Source of the DNA: a virus
Virus record (IMG/VR): IMGVR_UViG_3300042888_000931
Location: 26,068-90,067 of that record
DNA: 64,000 bases
Strand: one strand, 5' to 3'
Below, piece after piece: positions 45,520 through 53,212 of this stretch (position 1 is its first letter; each line of letters begins with the position of its first letter). The translations under genes were made by a program, and so were the position numbers. The notes under the pieces were generated by a model. It did not search any database. It was not told where the DNA came from and was given only the letters and a program-made list of their open reading frames with translations.

Positions 45520-46044
45520 ATGACTTGTATTGCAGTTGTACGCCATGAAGATAAAATTTACATGGCTGGAGATCGTGGGGCATCAGATGATGGCACCATT
45601 CTAGCACTTGAAGCACCAAAGGTTTGGAAGATAGGTCCATACTTAATTGGATATGCTGGATCAATGGACGGAGAAAGAATCCGTTACAACTTTAAACCAA
45701 CTGCACCCAACATTAAAGACACAGACAGATTTATGCAGACAAGGTTTATTAAAGAACTAAAAGAATTCTACAATGAGTTTTGGGTTGACACATCAAAAGA
45801 TGGAGACCTTGGTTTAATTATTGCAGTTCGTGGAAACATCTATGAGCATAGTTCTGCGGACATGTCTTTATCTAAGTATACACTCCCATACCTTGCTATG
45901 GGGTCTGGAGCAGAGTATGCATATGGAGTTTTATATGCAACGGATAAGCAGAAAAATGCAAGGAATAGAGTAGTCCAAGCAGTAAATGCTGCAATTAAAT
46001 TTAACCCATCATGCATGGGCCCAGTTGACATCGTCAGTCTATAG
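45520..46044 (+). CDS. Proteasome-beta/HslV-like Ntn-hydrolase
   Basis: 174 residues. After Met removal the N-terminus is TCIAVVRHEDKIYMAGDRGA, matching the HslV and proteasome-beta pattern TTIVxVR...hAGDgq: Thr1 as nucleophile (Cys2 next to it), Asp in AGD near position 17, Lys in KVWKIG near 33, and the GYAGSMDG turn near 47. Such enzymes cleave peptides in multisubunit chambers and normally need an ATPase partner, which is not encoded here. It could degrade host or phage proteins, or be an orphan amidase. The length is near that of HslV. The promoter is bracketed by inverted repeats, so it is probably controlled. Confidence 0.75.
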   Translation: MTCIAVVRHEDKIYMAGDRGASDDGTILALEAPKVWKIGPYLIGYAGSMDGERIRYNFKPTAPNIKDTDRFMQTRFIKELKEFYNEFWVDTSKDGDLGLIIAVRGNIYEHSSADMSLSKYTLPYLAMGSGAEYAYGVLYATDKQKNARNRVVQAVNAAIKFNPSCMGPVDIVSL

Positions 46045-46053
46045 GAGTATACT
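46025..46053 (+). promoter_or_regulatory. Consensus promoter for a leaderless gene
   Basis: TTGACA (46025-46030), 17-base spacer, TATACT (46048-46053), then exactly 6 bases to the ATG at 46060. The -35 lies inside the end of the Ntn-hydrolase gene. It is the clearest example of the leaderless promoter type in the window. Confidence 0.75.
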
Positions 46054-46059
46054 TAGTAT

Positions 46060-46278
46060 ATGAGCGAAGAATTTGAAGAGATTCTAAAGGACATACAGAA
46101 TATGGAATCAGACTTTGACGAGTTTGAAATCTGGCTTGATAACGGTATTCAGCGTGGCTGGATAACGGAACCGTTCTGCAATACTCATGATGGAGATCCG
46201 TATATGAGTGAAGAAGAGCAACAGGAATGGGAAGAGGGCGGAGACCCTTGCCAAGTAGTTTTAAAAATCAAACAATAA
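46060..46278 (+). CDS. Small acidic phage protein
   Basis: 72 residues with a predicted leaderless start. Very acidic N-terminus (MSEEFEEILKDIQNMESDFD), then NGIQRGWITEPFCNTHDGDP and EEGGDPCQVVLKI. This pattern recurs in many actinobacteriophage small proteins, from memory, with unknown function. Two Cys and a His could bind metal. Confidence 0.65.
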   Translation: MSEEFEEILKDIQNMESDFDEFEIWLDNGIQRGWITEPFCNTHDGDPYMSEEEQQEWEEGGDPCQVVLKIKQ

Positions 46279-46298
46279 CAACAAAAAGGAGAAACAAG

Positions 46299-47177
46299 AT
46301 GAAGAAAACACTACTAGCACTACTATCAATTGCAATTGCATTTACAGCAATTGCCCCAGCACAAGCACAAGATGAGAGAGTCTTGGCAATTATAGACACA
46401 GCAATTAACTCAAATAACTTTCCATCAATCATTCATGAAGTATGCTTCACAGCAAATGACAAGTTTGCCATCAATGTTGGTGGCTCTGTACTATGTCCAA
46501 ATGGTAGCACCTTCATGGAGGGCAAAGGTGCAGCAGGAAACTCAGCATGGCCAAAAAGTGGGTGGAGTAATGGCGTTTTCCACGGAGATACAATGGTTAA
46601 GTCTGCGTTAACAGTTAATCCCAACCTTAAGATTGTTTTTGTAAGAATTGCAAATATTGGCAAAGATGGCGGAACCAATCAACATTCTAATCGAACAATT
46701 GATTTAGCAATTGAGTGGGTCTCAAAGAATGCATCAAAGTACAGCATTGATGCTGTATCAATTAGCCAATCAAATCTTGCTCTTGATCGATGCTCAAAAG
46801 ATTTTAGAACTATCAATTCTATTTCATCTCTAACCGCTAATAATGTTGCAGTTTTTGTTGCAACAGGAAATGATAGACGACGAGATGTTGTAGGGTTTCC
46901 ATCATGTGTTCCTGGAGCAATTGGTGTAGGAGCACTAAGCAATGCAACACAACTAGAAACAGCAACCAATACAGGTCCTGGACTTGACATGGTTGCACCT
47001 GGCAAGGTAAGCATTACTAAGTATAATGGTTCACCAACAGACACTGCTGGAAGTTCTGTAGCAACTGCAGTCTCTGCAGCATCATATGTAAACCGTAACA
47101 CCTTTAAAACATTTGGAGAGTATCTCTCATCTCTTCCAAAGATTTTAATTGGTACCACATCATACATTCGTAACTAA
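46299..47177 (+). CDS. Secreted subtilisin-like serine protease
   Basis: 292 residues from ATG 46299 behind AAAAAGGAG. Signal peptide MKKTLLALLSIAIAFTAIAP with cleavage after AQA (residue 23). The S8 catalytic set is visible: Asp33 (LAIIDTAIN), His95 (NGVFHGDTM), oxyanion Asn191 (FVATGNDRR) and Ser253 in TAGSSVATAVS, where the usual GTSMA reads GSSVA. There is no propeptide domain and no long C-terminal anchor, so it is compact. It could attack cell-surface proteins at lysis or disarm superinfecting phages; this is inference. It follows the lysis-region genes and precedes a tRNA. Confidence 0.8.
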   Translation: MKKTLLALLSIAIAFTAIAPAQAQDERVLAIIDTAINSNNFPSIIHEVCFTANDKFAINVGGSVLCPNGSTFMEGKGAAGNSAWPKSGWSNGVFHGDTMVKSALTVNPNLKIVFVRIANIGKDGGTNQHSNRTIDLAIEWVSKNASKYSIDAVSISQSNLALDRCSKDFRTINSISSLTANNVAVFVATGNDRRRDVVGFPSCVPGAIGVGALSNATQLETATNTGPGLDMVAPGKVSITKYNGSPTDTAGSSVATAVSAASYVNRNTFKTFGEYLSSLPKILIGTTSYIRN

Positions 47178-47212
47178 ATAATAGTCCTAGGCATGACTTA
47201 AAACTGCCCCAA

Positions 47213-47285
47213 TGCCCTATAACTCAGATGGTAGAGTGCCGAACTGTTAATTCGGATGTCCCTGGATCGAGGCCAGGTGGGGCAG
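47213..47285 (+). tRNA. tRNA-Asn (GTT)
   Basis: Full cloverleaf: acceptor TGCCCTA with TGGGGCA, D-stem ACTC/GAGT, anticodon stem CCGAA/TTCGG with loop CTGTTAA (anticodon GTT), T-stem CCTGG/CCAGG with loop ATCGAGG. 73 bases including discriminator G; CCA is not encoded. Confidence 0.93.
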
Positions 47286-47287
47286 CG

Positions 47288-47296
47288 TGATATAAT
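47288..47296 (+). promoter_or_regulatory. Extended -10 promoter for endolysin
   Basis: TGATATAAT directly after the tRNA. It gives a leader of about 22 bases with AAAGGAGG before ATG 47325. Confidence 0.6.
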
Positions 47297-47324
47297 TATA
47301 TAAAGATTCCTAAAGGAGGATATC

Positions 47325-47960
47325 ATGGCAGCAAAAGGCAGTCTAGAAGCAATCATTGAGGTTGCAAAGAAAGAGTTGGGCACAATCGAAGGCCCTAAAG
47401 ATAATGAAACAAAGTACGGTGCATGGATTAAGGTTAACTTCCAACCATGGTGCCAGTCCTTTGTTTCTTGGTGTGCATTTACTGCGGGAGTAAAATCATT
47501 CCCTAAGTCTGCATCAACAGTAGCAGCATCAGATCAATTCAAGAAAGAAAAGCGTTGGTCAGATGCTCGTAATGATGATCCACAGCCAGGAGACTGGATC
47601 TATTTTGATTTCCCAGATGATGGTGTAAATCGTATTTCACATGTTGGTCTTTGCATTAAGAACAACGGTGATGGAACTATCCAAGTTATTGAAGGAAATA
47701 CTTCAGGAACTGCAAAGGGAGACCAGCGCAATGGCGGAATGTGCGTAGAGAAGACTCGTGCATATGTAAAGAATAACAAGAAGAAGTTAGTTAATGCTGT
47801 TGTTGGTTGGGGCCGTCCAGTTTACACTGGTGAAGAAAACGCTCCACTACTAAACAAGTTAGCAGCAACACCTGCCAAGTCAACATCTGCCGATGCTGCG
47901 AAGAAGGCTGCAAAGAAACCATCTGGTGGTGGTGGAGGAAAGCCACAGGTAGCACTATAA
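47325..47960 (+). CDS. CHAP-domain endolysin
   Basis: 211 residues. The CHAP (NlpC/P60-like) catalytic set is visible: Cys in FQPWCQSFVSWCAF near residue 47, His in RISHVGLCIKN near 107, and Asn/Glu in VIEGNTSG near 125. The domain spans ~5-165. The C-terminal ~45 residues are Ala/Lys/Gly-rich (ADAAKKAAKKPSGGGGGKP), a basic tail that may bind the anionic cell wall in place of a folded binding domain. It would cleave peptidoglycan cross-links once holins open the membrane. It carries its own promoter and ribosome site. Confidence 0.85.
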   Translation: MAAKGSLEAIIEVAKKELGTIEGPKDNETKYGAWIKVNFQPWCQSFVSWCAFTAGVKSFPKSASTVAASDQFKKEKRWSDARNDDPQPGDWIYFDFPDDGVNRISHVGLCIKNNGDGTIQVIEGNTSGTAKGDQRNGGMCVEKTRAYVKNNKKKLVNAVVGWGRPVYTGEENAPLLNKLAATPAKSTSADAAKKAAKKPSGGGGGKPQVAL

Positions 47961-48178
47961 TGGAGTCAAGAAGAAAGTCATTGCTAAAGACTATAAGTTG
48001 GCCATTCGTTCACTTTACTTTTGTTTCTGGAATAATTTATTTCGTTCTAAAGTACTATACTGGAGAGGCAGAGTGGGAGTATGTTGGTCTATACGGACTA
48101 TCATATCTAACACTAGAAATGACTTTCTTCTATCTTCATGAAAGAATTTGGGCCAAGTTTGGAAAGAAGGTAAAGTAA
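47960..48178 (+). CDS. DUF2061-like membrane protein 1
   Basis: 72 residues with two hydrophobic helices (FVHFTFVSGIIYFVLKYY, YVGLYGLSYLTLEMTFFYL) and the ending FYLHERIWAKFGKK, as in DUF2061 membrane proteins. It is paralogous to the protein at 51486 (ILYYFHERGWNKVKWG). It starts by TAATG coupling to the endolysin gene, so it could be a lysis accessory such as an antiholin; function is not known. Confidence 0.65.
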   Translation: MESRRKSLLKTISWPFVHFTFVSGIIYFVLKYYTGEAEWEYVGLYGLSYLTLEMTFFYLHERIWAKFGKKVK

Positions 48179-48288
48179 TGCGTATTAAGATAATTAGAGC
48201 AGTAGTAAAATTACTTGGATATGAGTGGGGTGGAGACAAACTTAATGCCCCTATCTGGACTGTAAAAGAAAAGAAAAAATCTAAGTAA
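48178..48288 (+). CDS. Very small basic protein
   Basis: 36 residues, MRIKIIRAVVKLLGYEWGGD then KLNAPIWTVKEKKKSK. It is coupled by TAATG to the previous gene. An amphipathic basic helix followed by a short charged tail; it may sit on the membrane. No function can be assigned. Confidence 0.5.
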   Translation: MRIKIIRAVVKLLGYEWGGDKLNAPIWTVKEKKKSK

Positions 48289-48474
48289 ATGGCATTATAC
48301 GAATACGATTGTATGCCTTGCGGTCAAAGGTATACAAAAGAAAGATCAATTAAAGAAGACGACCCAGGGTATGGTTGCGAAACTTGCAATCTGCCTCTGG
48401 TTCGTGTATACTCTAATGTAGGAGCAGTATTCAACGGTAGTGGATTTTATTCCACTGATAACAGAAAGCGGTAG
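48289..48474 (+). CDS. FmdB-like zinc-ribbon protein
   Basis: 61 residues. MALYEYDCMPCGQRYTKERS and GCETCNLPLVRVYS give the CxxC/CxxC ribbon of the FmdB family, whose members begin with (M)P-x-Y-x-Y-x-C-x-x-C. It is called a putative regulator in databases, but the role is unclear. It starts one base after the previous stop. Confidence 0.7.
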   Translation: MALYEYDCMPCGQRYTKERSIKEDDPGYGCETCNLPLVRVYSNVGAVFNGSGFYSTDNRKR

Positions 48475-48480
48475 TATAAT
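48475..48480 (+). promoter_or_regulatory. -10 element for leaderless gene
   Basis: TATAAT in GGTAGTATAATG. The ATG at 48488 lies 7 bases downstream; an in-frame ATG at 48479 overlaps the -10 itself and would precede the transcript start. Confidence 0.55.
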
Positions 48481-48487
48481 GTTTAGT

Positions 48488-48706
48488 ATGATCAAAGACA
48501 AGACTGAAGAAAAGCAATGGACTCTAACACCTCATGATCGTTGTGACAGATGCAGTGCTGAAGCCTTAGTCAAGGTTACTGGAATAACTGGAGATTTATT
48601 CTTCTGTGGTCACCACTACAACAAGGTTATGGCTATTCCAGATGGATACAATAGCATGATGTCTTTTATGATCAGCGTAGTTGATGAGCGAGAAAAACTA
48701 ACTTAG
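48488..48706 (+). CDS. Zinc-binding protein, DUF7455-like
   Basis: 72 residues from the leaderless ATG at 48488. The motif PHDRCDRCSAEALVKV followed by DLFFCGHHYNKVM provides three Cys and two His, the pattern of the actinobacterial DUF7455 family. That family is found in actinobacteria and their phages, supporting the host assignment. Function unknown. Confidence 0.7.
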   Translation: MIKDKTEEKQWTLTPHDRCDRCSAEALVKVTGITGDLFFCGHHYNKVMAIPDGYNSMMSFMISVVDEREKLT

Positions 48707-48708
48707 TA

Positions 48709-49548
48709 ATGAATATCCACTATATGCTGAGAGATGCACACTGTGATGTAGATCAATTAAAAGATCTCTCAGACAGACTAGAGGACTCTGGATATAACTC
48801 AGTCTTGCTTACCTTTCATTCGGCCCAAGCAGACTATTTTATAAAGTCTGCTGCTGCACTTACGCCAGGCCATAAACTAAAGTATATGCTTGCTTTAAGG
48901 CCATACCATGTAAGTGCTCAGTATGCTGCGATGATGACTAGAGGGTATAGCGAAATAGATAAAGACAGACTTGTTTTTAATTGGGTTGCTGGAGACTTTC
49001 ATGGAAGAGATGACGAGCCAGATATTGAATTTGATATCTTTGGAGAGTCAGAAGAAATAGATAGCATTCAAAAAAGAACTACCTACTTAAGAAAGTTTAT
49101 GGATATGTACAAGTTGTACTGCCCAACAGCAGTAGTTCCACGAATGGTTTTTAGTGGTGCCTCTGACTATGCCATAGAAACGGCAAAAATGTTTAAGGGA
49201 ACAACCTTATGCATGTTGGACACATATAGAGAGGGTCCAGAAAGGTTTGACGGACTTGCTGGCATAATGGTTAGTGCTGGAGTTGTTATCTTAGAATCAA
49301 ATAAAGATATTGAAGAGTATAAGAGTAAACTTATTAATGTTAACCCTAGGCTATTAAGTTACTCAATAATTGGAGACCGTGAAACAGTCAAACAAAAAAT
49401 AATTGAACTTGAAAATGAAAAGATAACCGATCTATTATTGTTTACAAATAACTTATTCTTTGGTTTAGACTGGAGCAAGAAAAATGATATTGCTGTAAAC
49501 AATTTAGTTAAAGAAATAAACAGTGAGGCCAAACAGAATGATAATTAA
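48709..49548 (+). CDS. Luciferase-like flavin monooxygenase 1 (SsuD-like)
   Basis: 279 residues, TIM-barrel pattern of alkanesulfonate monooxygenase-type enzymes: SGYNSVLLTFHSAQADYFI, KLKYMLALRPYHVSAQYAAM, YSEIDKDRLVFNWVAGDF (compare SsuD ALRPG...D...GRL.IN.V.G), then YAIETAKMFKGTTLCMLDTY. Family members use reduced FMN and O2, for example to release sulfite from alkanesulfonates. It is shorter than SsuD (~380), having lost C-terminal parts. It heads the tailoring cassette and has a paralogue at 56219. Substrate unknown. Confidence 0.75.
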   Translation: MNIHYMLRDAHCDVDQLKDLSDRLEDSGYNSVLLTFHSAQADYFIKSAAALTPGHKLKYMLALRPYHVSAQYAAMMTRGYSEIDKDRLVFNWVAGDFHGRDDEPDIEFDIFGESEEIDSIQKRTTYLRKFMDMYKLYCPTAVVPRMVFSGASDYAIETAKMFKGTTLCMLDTYREGPERFDGLAGIMVSAGVVILESNKDIEEYKSKLINVNPRLLSYSIIGDRETVKQKIIELENEKITDLLLFTNNLFFGLDWSKKNDIAVNNLVKEINSEAKQNDN

Positions 49549-50122
49549 TCAAAAAGAATATGACTCAATCCTGTTTGTACATATACCAAAGACTGCTGGA
49601 TCTTCAATTTCTAAAATATTAAATGATAATAATTTAGACAATTGGAAGAGAGAATGGCCAAGGCACCATGATCCATACTCATACTTAAAAGAAGCAAACC
49701 CAGTAGATGAGAAAGTGTTTTCTTTTGCTGTTGTAAGAAACCCATACACAAGAACATACAGTTGCTACAAGCAATACAACAAGGCTAATCAAACAAATAT
49801 ATCTTTTGCACAGTACCTAGACAATATTAAACAAGGAAAAATATCTCCAATAAGCCCACTACTTCATCTACCCCAGTCATTTTATATCATGGATCAAAAT
49901 AATCTACAGGTAGAAAGACTTTATAAGTTTGAGAACCTAAAAGAACTAGAAGACGAACTTGGATGGACTCTTGGATTTTACAACGTGGGCAACTATGTGG
50001 TAGAATCGTATATAGAAGACTATACAGATGAGGCAATAGAAATGACTAAGTACTTTTACAGTTCTGACTTTGCAAACTTTGGATACTCTAAAGATTTTAA
50101 TCAGACCCTGGAGACAAAATGA
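49538..50122 (+). CDS. Sulfotransferase-like protein 1
   Basis: 194 residues from ATG 49538 behind GTGAGG, overlapping the previous gene by 11 bases. The PAPS-binding signatures are present: 5'-phosphosulfate loop SILFVHIPKTAGSSISKIL at ~10-28 and the 3'-phosphate motif FAVVRNPYTRTYSCYKQY at ~68-86. This is the small sulfotransferase-2/carbohydrate type. The predicted APS kinase two genes downstream could supply PAPS. The acceptor (glycan, lipid or small molecule) is unknown. Confidence 0.78.
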   Translation: MIINQKEYDSILFVHIPKTAGSSISKILNDNNLDNWKREWPRHHDPYSYLKEANPVDEKVFSFAVVRNPYTRTYSCYKQYNKANQTNISFAQYLDNIKQGKISPISPLLHLPQSFYIMDQNNLQVERLYKFENLKELEDELGWTLGFYNVGNYVVESYIEDYTDEAIEMTKYFYSSDFANFGYSKDFNQTLETK

Positions 50123-50682
50123 GAAAGATGCTAGAAGATTTTAACTTTAAGCAACATGGCAAGTACGATGTTGATCCAATCAGAAACTATATAGATAGTT
50201 TTTCTGAAGAATGGTTTATCAATACATCAAGACAAGACAACTACTATGTCCATAAGGATACAAACTCATACTTCGTGTACACCGCAAATCTTGGGTGGAA
50301 AGAAGGAGAAGACTTTTCTACTCAGACAACATCTAACGACAAGGATCTACTTGAACTTCTTGAGCCAATAATTTCAGACCTTGAAAAAATACACGATGGT
50401 GTTAGAGGCATGGTCCTTTTAATTAAGTTAAAGGCAGGACAAGATATTGCACCGCACCATGACTCAGGAGACTACCTTATGCTTTCAAAAAGAAATCATA
50501 TACCAGTAGTAACTTCTGACAGCGTATTCTTTGGTGTGGGAGATGAAAAAGTCAAGATGGGTACTGGAGAATGCTGGGAAATAAATAACTCAAGACTTCA
50601 TTTTGTAAATAATGGAAGTAAAATAGATAGGGTGCATTTGTTAATTGACATTATGCCAAACATAGAGATAGGTAAAAAATGA
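50119..50682 (+). CDS. Aspartyl/asparaginyl beta-hydroxylase-like dioxygenase
   Basis: 187 residues, coupled by ATGA. The double-stranded beta-helix of this family is visible: QDIAPHHDSGDYLMLSKR with His113/His114, NHIPVVTSDSVFFGVGDEKV, TGECWEINNSRLHFVNNGS with His161, and IDRVHLLIDIMPN with Arg171 to bind 2-oxoglutarate. Such Fe(II)/2-oxoglutarate enzymes hydroxylate protein Asp/Asn or lipids (LpxO). Its neighbours suggest a joint modification pathway. Substrate unknown. Confidence 0.75.
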   Translation: MRKMLEDFNFKQHGKYDVDPIRNYIDSFSEEWFINTSRQDNYYVHKDTNSYFVYTANLGWKEGEDFSTQTTSNDKDLLELLEPIISDLEKIHDGVRGMVLLIKLKAGQDIAPHHDSGDYLMLSKRNHIPVVTSDSVFFGVGDEKVKMGTGECWEINNSRLHFVNNGSKIDRVHLLIDIMPNIEIGKK

Positions 50683-51437
50683 TTATTCAGATTATTGGTC
50701 TGCCAGGTGCAGGCAAGACAGAGTTAGCCAAGGCACTCAAAGAAAGAATTAACGCTATTCATCTTAATGCAGATGAGGTTCGTGCAACAGTAAATTCAGA
50801 CCTAGGCTTTAGCCCTGAAGACAGAATTGAACAGGCAAGACGTATGGGAGACATGGCTAGGCTTATTTCTAAGCAGGGAGTTGCTCCAGTAATCGTTGAC
50901 TTTGTATGCCCTACCGACTTGACTCGTGCAGCATTTGGCAAGCCAGATATTTTAATTTGGGTAGACAGAATTGAGTCTGGAAGATTTGAAGATACAAATA
51001 AGATGTGGGAAGATCCAGAGTCATGCGATGTCAGAATCCCCTGTGGGATGACCGTAGAAGAAGAGGCTGACCTTATCATTGCTGCTTGCCAGTTACACGA
51101 TTGGACAGCCCCTACAACCCTTATGCTGGGCAGATATCAGCCATGGCATGAAGGCCATCATGCTCTCTATAAAGAAGCGGGGAAAAGAACAGAGCAGGTA
51201 CTTCTTGGAGTTCGTAATACCTACAATACAAGTGAGAAAGATCCACTTAAGTTTGATCAGGTAAAAGAATATATTGCCAAGGATGAATTTATGGACGGGG
51301 CATTAGTACTAAGATTACCAAACATAACCAACATTGTATATGGTCGTGATGTAGGTTATAAGATTGAACAAGTAGATTTGGGGGCAGACATTCATGCTAT
51401 ATCGGCTACGCAAAAGCGTAAAGAGATGGGTATCTAA
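50679..51437 (+). CDS. APS kinase / nucleotidyltransferase fusion
   Basis: 252 residues, coupled by ATGA. Residues 1-~140 are CysC-like: P-loop IIGLPGAGKTELAKAL (7-14), NADEVRATVNSDLGFSPEDR with the DR/RR pattern of APS kinases, and VAPVIVDFVCPTDLTRAAFG. Residues ~145-252 are an HxGH nucleotidyltransferase: TLMLGRYQPWHEGHHALYKE (His157, His160) and a closing ISATQKRKEM like the ISSTxxR motif. The first domain could make PAPS from APS. The second may be an adenylyl- or cytidylyltransferase rather than a true ATP sulfurylase, which has QxRNP...HRGH. Neither activity is proven. Confidence 0.75.
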   Translation: MIIQIIGLPGAGKTELAKALKERINAIHLNADEVRATVNSDLGFSPEDRIEQARRMGDMARLISKQGVAPVIVDFVCPTDLTRAAFGKPDILIWVDRIESGRFEDTNKMWEDPESCDVRIPCGMTVEEEADLIIAACQLHDWTAPTTLMLGRYQPWHEGHHALYKEAGKRTEQVLLGVRNTYNTSEKDPLKFDQVKEYIAKDEFMDGALVLRLPNITNIVYGRDVGYKIEQVDLGADIHAISATQKRKEMGI

Positions 51438-51485
51438 GGTTTGGAAAGTAATTAGTAAAGGCCCTGACAATATGGAGTGGCCAGC

Positions 51486-51689
51486 ATGAATGTATCCAAA
51501 CAAAGATCAGCACTAAAGGCCATTACATGGCGTATAATTGGAACAGCAGATACATTTGCTATTGCTTGGCTTATAACCAAAGAGCCAGTTACAGCAGGTG
51601 CAATCGCAAGTTTCGAGGTAGTTACAAAAACAATCCTTTATTACTTCCATGAGCGTGGTTGGAATAAGGTTAAATGGGGAAGAAAATAA
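51486..51689 (+). CDS. DUF2061 membrane protein 2
   Basis: 67 residues from ATG 51486 (GGAG 8 bases upstream; the in-frame GTG at 51477 is inside the site). KQRSALKAITWRIIGTADTF, AIAWLITKEPVTAGAIASF and ILYYFHERGWNKVKWG are characteristic of DUF2061. Two membrane helices. In bacteria this family has occurred near CysC-type sulfate genes, from memory, and here it directly follows the APS-kinase fusion, so a link to sulfur metabolism is possible. Paralogue at 47960. Confidence 0.75.
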   Translation: MNVSKQRSALKAITWRIIGTADTFAIAWLITKEPVTAGAIASFEVVTKTILYYFHERGWNKVKWGRK

Positions 51690-53212
51690 TGACTAAGAGT
51701 ATAGTTGTTGTTGGTGGTGGTAGTGCTGGATGGCTTACTGCTTTAACTGCAAAAAAGAAGTACCCTAAAGCAAATGTAACAGTAATAGAATCAAAAGACA
51801 TTGGTATCTTAGGAGCAGGAGAGGGGTCTACCCCATACCTTCCTGCATTCTTGGAGACTTTAGATATAAGTTTTGAGGATTTAGTTAAGAACTGTGACGC
51901 AACTATAAAGAATGGTATTAGGTTTACTAACTGGAATAGCCAAGATGACTTTTACTACCATGGTTTTGCATTCACTGATGAGGCACTTGGAACGGAAACA
52001 TTTTCCTCTAAGTTTTTATCTGCAAGCCCAATGCTTGTATCGAGTGTAGTATTAAATAATGGTGTGAAAGAAGTAGACTTTACAGAAACAATTTCAGAAA
52101 ATAGCAAGGTCCCGTTTGTCCTTGAAAAAAATAAAGAAGGCAAAACCCTTTCAGATTATAAAAAGATAGGACATATTTCTTTTCATTTTAATGCTACAAA
52201 ACTTGCAGCAAGATTTAAAGAGATAGGTGTTGAAAGAGGTATTGAGGTATTTGAAAATACTATAACCAATGTTCATCTAGATCAAGATAATAATGTCACA
52301 AGTTTAGACTTGGACAATGGATCTAAAATCCTGTGCGACTTTGTGTTTGACTGCAGTGGATTCCACAGGCTTATTATTGGAAAAACGTTTAATTCAAAAT
52401 GGAAGAGTTACACAGACTTCTTGCCTACAGACTCTGCTATCCCATTCTTTCTTGACATGACAGAAAAGATTCCACCATACACAGAAGCAATTGCTATGAA
52501 GTATGGATGGATGTGGAAGATTCCTCTGCAGAATAGATTTGGTTGTGGATATGTATACGATTCATCTTTGATATCTGAAGAGGAAGCAATCAAAGAGGTT
52601 GAAGAGTTTCTAGGGTTTGTTCCTCACTACCCAAGAAAAGATAAGGGTGGCTTCAGTTTCAGTCCAGGAGCATTCGAAGAGCCTTGGCAAAACAATTGTA
52701 TAGCAGTAGGTTTGGCAGCAAACTTTGTAGAGCCACTTGAGGCGACATCTTTGTGGGTAAGCATGGTAGAGTTGACAGAAATATTTGCCAGTCCAGACTT
52801 CCTGATCAACAACTGTCCTGAGATCAGAGCAGAGTTTAATAAGATTATTGTAAATATGAATGATGACATTCTTAATTTCATATACTTTCACTATATGTCC
52901 TTAAGAAAAGATACACCGTTCTGGGATAAGTTCTCTTACGAAAATGCACCAGAAGCACTGAAGAAAAAACTAGATGTTTGGCAAAAAAGAATGCCAGGCA
53001 GCAGAGACAACGGGGATCACTGGAACTCTAAGAGTTGGTTCTTAGTTGGTTCAGCACAAGATAAAATAAATAAAGATCTTGCAAAAGAATACATAGAACT
53101 TTCTGATGAGTACAAAAGGGGAATAGATATGTACGACTATCACAAAAGTTATAGGACCTATAAGGTTTCAGAATGTGTAGATCATAGACAATTTTTGGAG
53201 GGATTAAAATGA
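51689..53212 (+). CDS. Flavin-dependent tryptophan-halogenase-like protein
   Basis: 507 residues from ATG 51689, coupled by TAATG. The FAD site is SIVVVGGGSAGWLTAL (GxGxxG at 9-15) with GAGEGSTPYLP at 43-51. Lys74 in CDATIKNGIRFTNW aligns with the catalytic Lys79 of PrnA (K-x7-W spacing kept). The halogenase signature WxWxIP is present (GWMWKIPLQ, near 273), and FVEPLEATSLWV near 348 matches the EPLEST region carrying the second catalytic residue. It should form hypohalous acid from FADH2, O2 and halide, and halogenate an unknown aromatic substrate. Length (~500-540) fits. A flavin reductase was not seen. Confidence 0.85.
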   Translation: MTKSIVVVGGGSAGWLTALTAKKKYPKANVTVIESKDIGILGAGEGSTPYLPAFLETLDISFEDLVKNCDATIKNGIRFTNWNSQDDFYYHGFAFTDEALGTETFSSKFLSASPMLVSSVVLNNGVKEVDFTETISENSKVPFVLEKNKEGKTLSDYKKIGHISFHFNATKLAARFKEIGVERGIEVFENTITNVHLDQDNNVTSLDLDNGSKILCDFVFDCSGFHRLIIGKTFNSKWKSYTDFLPTDSAIPFFLDMTEKIPPYTEAIAMKYGWMWKIPLQNRFGCGYVYDSSLISEEEAIKEVEEFLGFVPHYPRKDKGGFSFSPGAFEEPWQNNCIAVGLAANFVEPLEATSLWVSMVELTEIFASPDFLINNCPEIRAEFNKIIVNMNDDILNFIYFHYMSLRKDTPFWDKFSYENAPEALKKKLDVWQKRMPGSRDNGDHWNSKSWFLVGSAQDKINKDLAKEYIELSDEYKRGIDMYDYHKSYRTYKVSECVDHRQFLEGLK

